A stretch of 37,925 nucleotides of DNA, taken from NCBI GenBank assembly GCA_020724545.1, contig DYGR01000028.1, positions 1 through 37,925 of the forward strand, given 5' to 3'. The position numbers were made by a program, and so were the translations under genes. The notes beneath the pieces are model-generated. The model ran no database searches. It saw only the letters and a list, made by a program, of their open reading frames with translations, and had not been told where the DNA came from. The stretch is from Candidatus Methanoperedens nitratireducens (lineage in GTDB: Archaea; Halobacteriota; Methanosarcinia; Methanosarcinales; Methanoperedenaceae). Below are positions 1 to 6,617 of this stretch, in pieces (the first letter of the stretch is position 1; the number at the start of each line of letters is the position of its first letter).

Positions 1-168
1 TTTCGAGAATTCCAGAGCAGAACCAGATGGTATCTGCTGCAAAAATTCTCCTCTATTGATTACGAATACGATCGCAGGTTCGTTAATCCTGCATATACTA
101 ATGCAAGGGGTACGATTCCACCCCCCCCGGATGGGGTCTCCTCTACCCCTTACAATGGCACGAAATAA
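1..168 (+). pseudogene. Possible transposase C-terminal remnant (TnpB-like)
   Basis: An open frame runs in from the window edge and stops at TAA 166-168 (55 codons). It contains FVNPAYTNARG, which resembles the VNPAYTS segment just before the zinc finger of IS200/IS605 TnpB proteins. No CxxC zinc knuckle and no RDxNA motif follow; the frame instead runs into the G/C-rich repeat at 104-151. If it is TnpB, the end of the gene has been lost and the reading frame closed early. The identification rests on one short motif and the start lies outside the window, so it is tentative. Another transposase, or a chance frame, remains possible. Confidence 0.3.
104..151. repeat. Structured dispersed repeat, copy 1
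   Basis: The segment opens with CAAGGGGTACGATTC and closes with CTCTACCCCTT, so the outer arms AAGGGGTA and TACCCCTT can pair. An inner C-run/GGATGGGG hairpin lies between them. The same outer sequences enclose a different inner hairpin at 11161-11215, beside a TnpB remnant. Conserved ends with a variable inner stem suggest an IS200/IS605-type element end or an omega-RNA-like scaffold; the link to TnpB is inferred from position. Confidence 0.55.
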
Positions 169-263
169 GTTACCATTGATTTTTAGTGAGCGTTAGCAAA
201 GTTATACTGATTACAAAATTATTAAATACAAAAGGCTTGAATCTATATAAGAGGTGTTAGATT

Positions 264-863
264 ATGGCATACGAAGCAAAGAATTTTGAGCATCTACTGG
301 GAATAGAAGGGTTAAGCGATCGGTTACTCAAGAATCATTTTACGTTATACCAGGGCTATGTAACGAACACAAATAAACTGATCGACGAGCTGGGCAAACT
401 TGAAAAAGAAGGGAAGGCAGGAACACCGCAGTACGCGGAGTTAAAACGCAGGTTTGGCTGGGAATGGAACGGGATGAGACTGCACGAGTATTATTTCGGG
501 AAGATGACCAGAGGCGGTAAAGAAATAGATAAAAATACAAATCTATACAGAAAGATCGTAAAAGATTTCGGGTCATACGAGAACTGGGAAAAGGACTTCA
601 AGGCAACAGGAATGATGCGGGGTATAGGATGGGCAATACTGTACTATGATACTGCGGCCGGACGGCTCCTTAATGTCTGGATCAATGAACATGATGGGGG
701 TCATCTCTCTGGAGCAAGCCCTATTCTGATCATGGATGTCTTTGAGCATGCGTTCATGATAGATTATGGTACAAAGAGGGCAGATTATATCGAGGCGTTC
801 TTCAAGGCGATTGACTGGACTATCGATCCAGAATTAGATTCAGCGTTATTTGGCGGAAAATGA
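264..863 (+). CDS. sod: Superoxide dismutase, Fe/Mn family
   Basis: This cytoplasmic enzyme converts superoxide to oxygen and hydrogen peroxide. The 199-residue length is normal for the family. The four metal ligands are visible: His25 (KNHFTLY), His74 (NGMRLHEYYF), and Asp158 and His162 in DVFEHAFMIDY, the counterpart of the usual DVWEHAYYLDY. His147 sits about 11 residues before Asp158, where I recall archaeal iron SODs also carrying histidine, so iron is the likelier metal, though residues alone do not settle this. The ATG at 264 follows a GAGGTG ribosome-binding site, and an AT-rich TATA-like stretch lies near 217-227. The gene appears to be monocistronic. It fits an anaerobe that meets oxygen occasionally. 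Confidence 0.93.
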   Translation: MAYEAKNFEHLLGIEGLSDRLLKNHFTLYQGYVTNTNKLIDELGKLEKEGKAGTPQYAELKRRFGWEWNGMRLHEYYFGKMTRGGKEIDKNTNLYRKIVKDFGSYENWEKDFKATGMMRGIGWAILYYDTAAGRLLNVWINEHDGGHLSGASPILIMDVFEHAFMIDYGTKRADYIEAFFKAIDWTIDPELDSALFGGK

Positions 864-897
864 GGGCACAGCGCCTGCTTTAGCTACAGTAGAATGG

Positions 898-990
898 GGT
901 GGAACACGGATTGCACGGATGACACGGATTGGCACGGATAATTTCGATCCGTGTACATCCGTCTGATCCGTGTGCATCCGTGTTCTATGC
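898..990. repeat. Intergenic inverted repeat of CACGGAT units
   Basis: Between sod and purP there is a run of short direct units of the type CACGGATTG/CACGGATGA on the left. It faces the complementary units ATCCGTGT/CATCCGTG on the right, with a short AT-rich centre near 940. The whole can fold into one long imperfect hairpin of about 85 bases. It may act as a terminator after sod, but its length and repetitive make-up look more like a dispersed intergenic element. No open frame is supported in 864-1084. Confidence 0.7.
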
Positions 991-1084
991 CATAGTGTTT
1001 TTCATTCCAGGAAATGTATGTTGAATTAGCGGATGTTATCATAAGTATCGGAACATTTTAGATGTATAAAACCTACAATTGAGC

Positions 1085-2239
1085 ATGATTGAGAGAAAGG
1101 AGATAATAGAAGTACTATCTGAATATGATCCTGGCAATATCACCATCGGCGTGCTGGCATCCCACTCTGCACTCGATGTATGCGACGGTGCTGTAGAGGA
1201 GGGATTCAGGACATACGCTGTATGCGAGAGGGGACGGGAGAGGACATATACTGAGTATTTCAGGGCAAAGAGACAGAGTGGAAAAATCATCCGCGGTGTT
1301 GTTGACAGCACTGATGTTTATAATAGGTTCAATGAGATACTCAAGCCTGAGAACCAGAAGAGACTCAGGGATAGGAATACGATCTTTATCCCAAACCGCT
1401 CATTCACATCTTACTGCAGTATAGATGCAATCGAAAACGACTTCAGAGTCCCGATGTTCGCAAGCCGCAACATGCTGCGGAGCGAGGAGCGGGGCATAGA
1501 GAAAGATTACTACTGGCTGCTTGAGAGAGCAGGTCTTCCGTATCCTGAGAAAATCGAACGGCCTGAGGATATAGACAGCCTTGTGATGGTAAAACTTCCC
1601 CATGCAGTAAAGAAACTTGAGCGCGGTTTTTTCACTGCCTCTTCATACGACGAGTTCAGGCAAAAATCAGAGGCGTTCCTGAAACAGGGGGTAATCACAC
1701 ATGAGGCCCTCGCAAGTGCAAGGATCGAGCGGTATATAATAGGGCCTGTGTTCAATCTTGACCTGTTCTATTCGCCGATAGAGGATGAGATGAGCAAGAT
1801 CGAGCTTCTCGGCATAGACTGGAGATTTGAGACAAGCCTTGATGGTCATGTGCGGTTACCTGCGCCGCAGCAGATGACCCTGAATGAGCGGCAGATCACA
1901 CCTGAGTACACGGTGTGCGGCCACAACTCTGCTACGCTGCGTGAGTCCTTATTAGAGGATGTGTTCGAGCTTGCTGAAAAGTACGTAGAGGCAACCCGGA
2001 GATACTACGAGCCCGGGATCATAGGGCCTTTCTGCCTTCAGACCTGCGTGGATAAAGACCTGAATTTCTATGTCTATGATGTGGCCCCGCGCGTGGGCGG
2101 AGGTACCAATGTGCATATATCGGCAGGGCATCCGTACGGCAATATGCTCTGGCGTACACCCATGAGCACAGGGCGGCGCGTGGCGGTGGAGATACGAAGG
2201 GCTATTGAGCAGGATAGACTCTCTGAGATCGTGACATGA
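1085..2239 (+). CDS. purP: Formate-dependent FAICAR synthetase PurP
   Basis: PurP is an ATP-grasp ligase that formylates AICAR to FAICAR using formate and ATP, the penultimate step of IMP synthesis in many archaea. The product starts MIERKEIIEVL; an N-terminal Rossmann-like part contains TIGVLASHSALDVCDGA. An ATP-grasp core follows, with VMVKLPHA near residue 164 and the late signature YDVAPRVGGGTNVH (roughly 344-357) before a C-terminal helix. The 384 residues match the usual 350-390. A TTG at 1079 is in frame, but ATG 1085 is preferred; neither has a convincing ribosome-binding site. The gene stands alone among purine genes here, and archaea often carry a second divergent purP paralogue, so the exact activity is less certain than the family. 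Confidence 0.88.
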   Translation: MIERKEIIEVLSEYDPGNITIGVLASHSALDVCDGAVEEGFRTYAVCERGRERTYTEYFRAKRQSGKIIRGVVDSTDVYNRFNEILKPENQKRLRDRNTIFIPNRSFTSYCSIDAIENDFRVPMFASRNMLRSEERGIEKDYYWLLERAGLPYPEKIERPEDIDSLVMVKLPHAVKKLERGFFTASSYDEFRQKSEAFLKQGVITHEALASARIERYIIGPVFNLDLFYSPIEDEMSKIELLGIDWRFETSLDGHVRLPAPQQMTLNERQITPEYTVCGHNSATLRESLLEDVFELAEKYVEATRRYYEPGIIGPFCLQTCVDKDLNFYVYDVAPRVGGGTNVHISAGHPYGNMLWRTPMSTGRRVAVEIRRAIEQDRLSEIVT

Positions 2240-2246
2240 GTTATTC

Positions 2247-3026
2247 ATGCAATGGCAAATAATACTCACAGCATTCATCATAGCTCTGATCTTTTCAGCA
2301 GTACATCTTATAGCTCCCAGGTTATACGGGTTCTCAAGACGGTACAGGAATGCAGTGGTCTCTTTCTCAGGCGGTGTTGCTATCGCCTACGTGTTCCTTG
2401 AACTTTTGCCCAGGGTACAGAGGGCCGGGGAGCATCTCAACATCATTCTGAGCGGTTATCCTGGACTAACAGCCTTCTCAGATGTCGCAATCTTCGGAGT
2501 TGCGTTCGCTGGCTTTCTCGTATTCTTCATATCAGAACATGCTGCAATACATTCACACCGTAAGATCTCAGCAAGGACAGGACAGCCCATGGGTTCTATA
2601 CCAGCCTCCAGAAGTGTATTCGCTATCCATCTTAGCGTCCTTGCCCTCCTGAGTCTGCTGATAGCATATTCCCTCCGATTTGAGGTCGAGATCGGCTTAC
2701 TGGAGGCAGTGCTGTTCTCTATAGCCCTTATTCTTCATTTCTTTGTTGCAGACAGGACGATGGAGATACACTACCGCATCATGTTCGAAAGATACGGCAG
2801 GTATATACTCAGTGCAATGCCTATGATAGGCTGGGCCTTATCTATCCTGTTTCCAGAGAGACAGTCTGAGGCAGCCATATTACTGGCCTTCGTAGCAGGC
2901 TCTGTGCTGTTCAATATTATCAAGGATGAGGTTCCCGGGGCAGAGAAGAGTGAACCAAAATTTTTCGTATCCGGTGCGTTGATCTATTCCGGGATCCTGC
3001 TGTTGCTCATATGGATGAGGTTATAG
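2247..3026 (+). CDS. ZIP-like polytopic membrane protein
   Basis: This 259-residue protein is almost entirely hydrophobic, with about seven to eight predicted membrane spans. GGVAIAYVFLELLP (about residues 43-56), an internal His-rich loop (EHAAIHSHRK, about 97-106) and the late FNIIKDEVP resemble divergent ZIP-family metal transporters. The classical ZIP HNxxDG and HExxH metal motifs are not present in standard form; LHFFVADRTMEIHY may occupy the equivalent helix. Metal transport is therefore an inference from topology and a few residues. The gene starts 7 bases after purP and may be co-transcribed with it. Its last 20 bases overlap the end of the convergent nfeD gene. Confidence 0.55.
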   Translation: MQWQIILTAFIIALIFSAVHLIAPRLYGFSRRYRNAVVSFSGGVAIAYVFLELLPRVQRAGEHLNIILSGYPGLTAFSDVAIFGVAFAGFLVFFISEHAAIHSHRKISARTGQPMGSIPASRSVFAIHLSVLALLSLLIAYSLRFEVEIGLLEAVLFSIALILHFFVADRTMEIHYRIMFERYGRYILSAMPMIGWALSILFPERQSEAAILLAFVAGSVLFNIIKDEVPGAEKSEPKFFVSGALIYSGILLLLIWMRL

Positions 3027-4299
3027 ACTGAGGCACCGGCCTGACGATAAGCACCACCCCGTCCTTTCCTACTATAACAACCTTTGTTCCGGGCTCAATC
3101 CTCTCATCCTCATGCGATCTTGCAAGCCAGTACTCTCCCTGGTATCTCACATACCCTGTTGTCCCGGGGATTAGCGGATCTATGGTCTCGGCTGTATCTC
3201 CAATGATATCCCCTACCTCCGGTTTTTTCGCTCTTATTTTAAGCATTTTATAAATCGCAAAGGTGAGAAAAACCCCGATAACAGCAGCAGGTGCAAGCAG
3301 GCTTATAAGCAATGTTCTCTGGAATTCTGGAGAGTACAGTCCCGGGTATCCTATGGGTACAAGCAATACACTCCCAAGAACAATGCATGCTATTCCTGCA
3401 AAGCCGATAAGCCCGAATTCAGGGGTGTACAGTTCGAGTATCAAAAGCGCCATACCGAGTATGATAAGGAATATGGCTGCTATATTTACTGAGAATCCAA
3501 GTCCTATAAGCCCGAGGCTTATTGAAATAACCCCGAATATCTCAGCTCCGTATCCAGGGCTGGTAAGCCCGAATACAAGAGAGTATATGCCAACAAGCAG
3601 CAGAAGGGATGCAAGTATAGGATTTGAGAGCAGATCAAGAAGCAACAGCCTGAGCGACGGGGAAAAATATGTGATGCCAGCTCCAGAGGTATTGAGCACT
3701 CTACCTTTTGCCATCATTCCATCCACTTCTATTAATAGCTCCTCTATGCCTGGAGAAACAACCTCTATTACATTCGCATCCTTTGCCTCCTCTGCATTTA
3801 AGTTCAGATTCTCTGTAATAAACTCCCTTGCAGCGCTTACATTCCTTCCATGCCGCCTTGCCCTCTCCTCGGCCAGAGCAACGACCGCATTTATGATCTT
3901 ATCATCCTGTACCGGCCTCATGCCCTCAGGGGTTATCTCCACAGGCTGGGCAGAGCCGATTATCGTGTTCGGGGCCATGGCTGCTATGTCTGTGGCAAGA
4001 AGTATGAAAGTCCCAGCAGACCATGCCGTGGCACCACTGGGATACACATATCCGATTACCGGTACAGGTGAGTTTTCGATATGCTCAATAATTCTCTGTG
4101 TCTCCTCAAGCCTCCCCCCCGGAGTATTCAGGATTATTATCAATGCCTGTGCATCCTCAAGCTGTGCACTTATAAGAGCTTCAGCCACGATATCATCACT
4201 GGCAGGGGTTATGGCATTATTTAACTCAACTACCAGAACCTGTGCGCCTGCACTTTGCGTGAGAAACAAAAAAAATAAAAAAGCAAGAAAAAATCTCAT
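3007..4299 (-). CDS. nfeD: NfeD-type membrane-bound serine protease (ClpP class)
   Basis: The product has an N-terminal signal peptide (residues 1-19), then a ClpP/crotonase-fold protease domain, several membrane helices (about 215-350) and a C-terminal OB-fold NfeD domain. Ser94 in TAWSAGTF and Lys134 in QDDKIINAVV are spaced as in the Ser-Lys dyad of the Pyrococcus horikoshii homologue PH1510. TPGG at 59-62 and IIGSAQPV are further family motifs. The length of 430 is typical. The gene follows the slipin gene with a 4-base ATGA overlap, the conserved partnership in which the protease cleaves the hydrophobic C-terminus of stomatin-like proteins. The protease domain faces outside the cytoplasmic membrane. 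A role in membrane-protein quality control is known for the family and inferred here. Confidence 0.92.
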   Translation of the reverse strand: MRFFLAFLFFLFLTQSAGAQVLVVELNNAITPASDDIVAEALISAQLEDAQALIIILNTPGGRLEETQRIIEHIENSPVPVIGYVYPSGATAWSAGTFILLATDIAAMAPNTIIGSAQPVEITPEGMRPVQDDKIINAVVALAEERARRHGRNVSAAREFITENLNLNAEEAKDANVIEVVSPGIEELLIEVDGMMAKGRVLNTSGAGITYFSPSLRLLLLDLLSNPILASLLLLVGIYSLVFGLTSPGYGAEIFGVISISLGLIGLGFSVNIAAIFLIILGMALLILELYTPEFGLIGFAGIACIVLGSVLLVPIGYPGLYSPEFQRTLLISLLAPAAVIGVFLTFAIYKMLKIRAKKPEVGDIIGDTAETIDPLIPGTTGYVRYQGEYWLARSHEDERIEPGTKVVIVGKDGVVLIVRPVPQSITSSI

Positions 4300-5084
4300 T
4301 TCCTCTCGGCTTTTGTGAAAGCCCCTGTCATACCTGCGATAGCGCCCACATCACCACCTGGCCCGCCTGTAGTGACAACTATCAAATTCTTCTCCCTTGC
4401 AATCTCAGCAAGAGTTTGAAGCTCCCTGAGCCTTATGGAAATAGGCACCTTCTGATATAATTCAGCAGCTTCTGTCATCTTCTTACTGGCCTGGAATTCT
4501 CCATCCGCAAGTATGATCCTCGATCTGCGCTCCCTCTCTGCCTCTGCCTGCCTGGCTATGGCGCGAAGCATTGATTCTGGAAGGCTTACATCACGGATTG
4601 TGACCGCACTTATCTTTATCCCCCATGGATCGGTTGCCACATCCAGTACCTCCTGTAGCCTCTTGTTCAGTTCTTCCCGCTTTGAGAGAAGGTCATCCAG
4701 ATCAATCTGTCCCAGGATATCCCTGAGCGTTGTCTGGGCAAGCAGGCTTGTAGCTATCTGGTAGCTCTCAACCTTTGTAACTGCATCTGTGGGTTTGATA
4801 ACACGATAATAAATGACCGCATCAACATCAACGCTTACATTATCCCTTGTGATTATGGTCTGCTTCGGTACATCGATTGTAACTATCCTCAAGTCCGTCT
4901 TTACGATGCTGTCTATAATAGGGATTATAAAGAACAGCCCCGGCCCCTTTGCCCCGAGTAATCTTCCCATCCTGAAGATCACAACACGCTCATATTCTCT
5001 CACGACCTTGATCGCCTGCATAAGTATTATTATGATTAATACTGAAACAATTATTATTGCTAATGGAGATACCATATTAAACAC
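4296..5084 (-). CDS. Slipin / stomatin-like SPFH-domain protein
   Basis: This 262-residue protein has one N-terminal transmembrane helix (about residues 5-24), then an SPFH (band 7) domain with RMGRLLGAKGPGLFFIIP, the RIVTIDVPKQTIITRDNVSVDVDAVIYYRV block and a charged helical region (RQAEAERERRSRIILADGE). Slipins form membrane-attached oligomeric cages. The partner here is the NfeD protease translated from the overlapping downstream frame. The start is GTG 5084 or ATG 5075. A TATA-like box (TATATAAAAA on the plus strand at 5107-5116) about 26 bases upstream suggests a nearly leaderless transcript for the two-gene operon. Confidence 0.92.
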   Translation of the reverse strand: MFNMVSPLAIIIVSVLIIIILMQAIKVVREYERVVIFRMGRLLGAKGPGLFFIIPIIDSIVKTDLRIVTIDVPKQTIITRDNVSVDVDAVIYYRVIKPTDAVTKVESYQIATSLLAQTTLRDILGQIDLDDLLSKREELNKRLQEVLDVATDPWGIKISAVTIRDVSLPESMLRAIARQAEAERERRSRIILADGEFQASKKMTEAAELYQKVPISIRLRELQTLAEIAREKNLIVVTTGGPGGDVGAIAGMTGAFTKAERK

Positions 5085-5106
5085 TCATTTAATAATGGGA
5101 TTAACG

Positions 5107-5116
5107 TATATAAAAA
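5107..5116 (-). promoter_or_regulatory. Predicted TATA box of the slipin-nfeD operon
   Basis: On the minus strand the sequence reads TTTTTATATA, placed about 26 bases before the GTG start of the slipin gene. The expected transcription start would then fall at the start codon, giving a leaderless or nearly leaderless mRNA, as is common in archaea. This is a prediction from spacing and composition only. Confidence 0.45.
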
Positions 5117-5214
5117 CTTTATCAGGATGGGTAGACCATCTGCCAATTCTTTCTATTGTGCTTCTGAGACTTTTTATTATCTTCTGGTTTGAAAAATCAC
5201 AGAGTTTTATAGGT

Positions 5215-5405
5215 TGTCCTGCGCATGGTCTCTACGTGTTCAGCTTCGAGCCTATTGCGAGTGGAAAAACGTGACACTGCACAGTTCGCAGGGTCGCCCA
5301 ACCTCACCGACACCGGGCACGCCGTCTCCATCATGGGATGCGGGCTTGTTCTGCGCATCTGGCGGCGCGCCCGAAAGCGAGGAGGGCGCTCGCTGATTGG
5401 CGCAT
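5215..5405. other. GC-rich non-coding patch at the island edge
   Basis: The 377 bases between the slipin start and the next gene contain an abrupt GC-rich block set in AT-rich DNA. Short frames cross it on the plus strand but resemble no family and have no ribosome-binding site. An inverted repeat GCGCCC/GGGCGC lies near 5365-5395. The patch may be a scar of integrated DNA or a structured RNA segment. I see no gene in it. Confidence 0.35.
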
Positions 5406-5461
5406 GTACAAATAAAGATTTTTTATCGAATGTTTCTCAATTGTTTTAAAATAATCAGCGA

Positions 5462-5737
5462 CTACCAATAAGTAATCACCGCTTTTGCCTTTTTCAGGCT
5501 TTTTTCCAGCGTCTTAAGACCTTTTATCAGCCCCCACCACTCAAAATAATCCTGTGAATCTTCAAGCTCCCCATTATCGAACTTTTTCTGGAATTCAGAA
5601 GATGTTAGATGATACTTTTCTTCAAACTGTTTTATTTCGCTTCTCGCCAGATTGATTTTTGATTCCAGGAGTATAATTTCCCTGTAAATTGAATCCTTTA
5701 TTACCGGAGCGACATCTTCGGAAATATCTACATTCAT
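5462..5737 (-). CDS. Small charged helical protein, antitoxin-like, unknown
   Basis: This 91-residue protein is highly charged and helical. Residues about 18-45 (REIILLESKINLARSEIKQFEEKY) have a coiled-coil pattern, and DYFEWWGLIKGLKTLEKSLKKAKAVI follows. Compact acidic/basic helical proteins of this type often accompany archaeal toxin genes, but no toxin partner is adjacent and I do not recognise the family with certainty. The gene lies alone at the left edge of the AT-rich island with non-coding DNA on both sides, so it could be an orphan left by rearrangement. The start at ATG 5737 has only a weak purine-rich upstream sequence. Confidence 0.55.
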   Translation of the reverse strand: MNVDISEDVAPVIKDSIYREIILLESKINLARSEIKQFEEKYHLTSSEFQKKFDNGELEDSQDYFEWWGLIKGLKTLEKSLKKAKAVITYW

Positions 5738-5967
5738 ACTTTCTTTTTATGTGAACTTTCATTATTAAACTTTTGTAGTGACTGCCACAGCGCGCCGCTT
5801 CGCTCTGTGCGGTGCCTCTTCTGTTCTCATCCTAATCGCATCTGCTCTTGCTAGGAAGGACAGAACAGGGCTTCAAGGATCGTACAGGATGCACGAACTG
5901 TTGTGAATGCAGGCATTCACTGTGCTTACATAATGTTTGTATATATTTGAACATAATAAATTATCTG

Positions 5968-5986
5968 TTTCAATAATTTATTGAAA
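5968..5986. promoter_or_regulatory. Perfect 19-bp palindrome upstream of the glycosylase gene
   Basis: TTTCAATAA and TTATTGAAA flank a single T, about 30 bases before the glycosylase start. It lacks a terminator-like GC stem or T-run, so an operator for a dimeric repressor is the more natural reading. Restriction-modification loci often carry such control sites, but no controller gene is visible. Confidence 0.4.
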
Positions 5987-6014
5987 ATTATTAGAAACGT
6001 TTATCGGGTTATAA

Positions 6015-6617
6015 GTGAAACGATATATGGAACCCATAATGCAAGTTAATATTGATTATTTCAAAAATATACCTTCTGAGGAAGAAATTTACAAATTTAG
6101 AAATTGTCTTTTAAACTGGTTTGAAAACAAGAAAAGAGATTATCCATGGCGAAAAACTGATGACCCTTTCAGACTCTTGATAGCAGAGATTATGCTCCGG
6201 CGTACCAATGCAGATCAGGTTAAAAATGTTTATATTGATTTCTTTAAAAAATATCCTGACTCATATTCAATCTCAAAAGCTGATAAAAAAGACATTGAAG
6301 AAATCCTTTATCCTCTTGGATTGAGATGGCGTGTTCCTTCAATTATTTCAGTGGCGCGGCAGATACAGGAAAAATACAACGGAAAGGTCCCTCAAACAAG
6401 GGATGAACTTATTAAGCTGCCAGGGGTGGGAGATTATGTAGCAGGGGCTGTGTTATCCATAGCATTTAATAAAAAGGAGTGAATAGTTGACAGCAATATA
6501 GTTAGACTTTTTAAAAGATATTTTGGTATAGAAACATCTGGTTTTACTTTTGCAAAAATCGCTTGTATAATAGACCTGTTCAAACGATTTGTCTTTTCAA
6601 GCTCGGCTCATATTTGA
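6015..6617 (+). pseudogene. Mig-type T:G mismatch glycosylase (HhH-GPD), disrupted by in-frame TGA
   Basis: The frame encodes an endonuclease III/MutY-superfamily glycosylase: RDYPWRKTDDPFRLLIAEIMLRRTNADQV (about 41-69), then the helix-hairpin-helix LPGVGDYVAGAV (135-146). Codon 156 is TGA (6480-6482). Beyond it the same frame continues IVDSNIVRLFKRYFG, which holds the catalytic aspartate, and ends at TGA 6615-6617. Tyr141 takes the place of the endonuclease III catalytic lysine, and it lies 18 residues before Asp159 if the TGA counts as one. This is the same Tyr-Asp spacing as in Mig.MthI (Tyr126/Asp144). The C-terminal [4Fe-4S] cysteine loop is missing, and the helicase gene ends immediately after. 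Such glycosylases repair deaminated 5-methylcytosine beside C5 methyltransferases, and a broken one lies at 10152-10512. The gene is very probably inactive. Confidence 0.85.

Noticed and set aside
3263..4318. Long plus-strand open frame of 351 codons
   Set aside because: It is antisense to nfeD, which has signal peptide, catalytic dyad and family-wide motifs. The antisense frame is serine/isoleucine-rich without any domain.
4813..5274. Plus-strand frame of 153 codons across the slipin start
   Set aside because: Antisense to the conserved SPFH domain and crossing its predicted promoter; no family resemblance.
5214..5449. Two overlapping plus-strand frames in the GC-rich patch
   Set aside because: No ribosome-binding site, no recognisable domain, and composition typical of chance frames in GC-rich DNA.
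6480..6482. Recoding of the in-frame TGA (selenocysteine or tryptophan)
   Set aside because: No selenocysteine element is apparent, the C-terminal Fe-S loop is also missing, and the partner methylase is broken. Simple decay explains it better.
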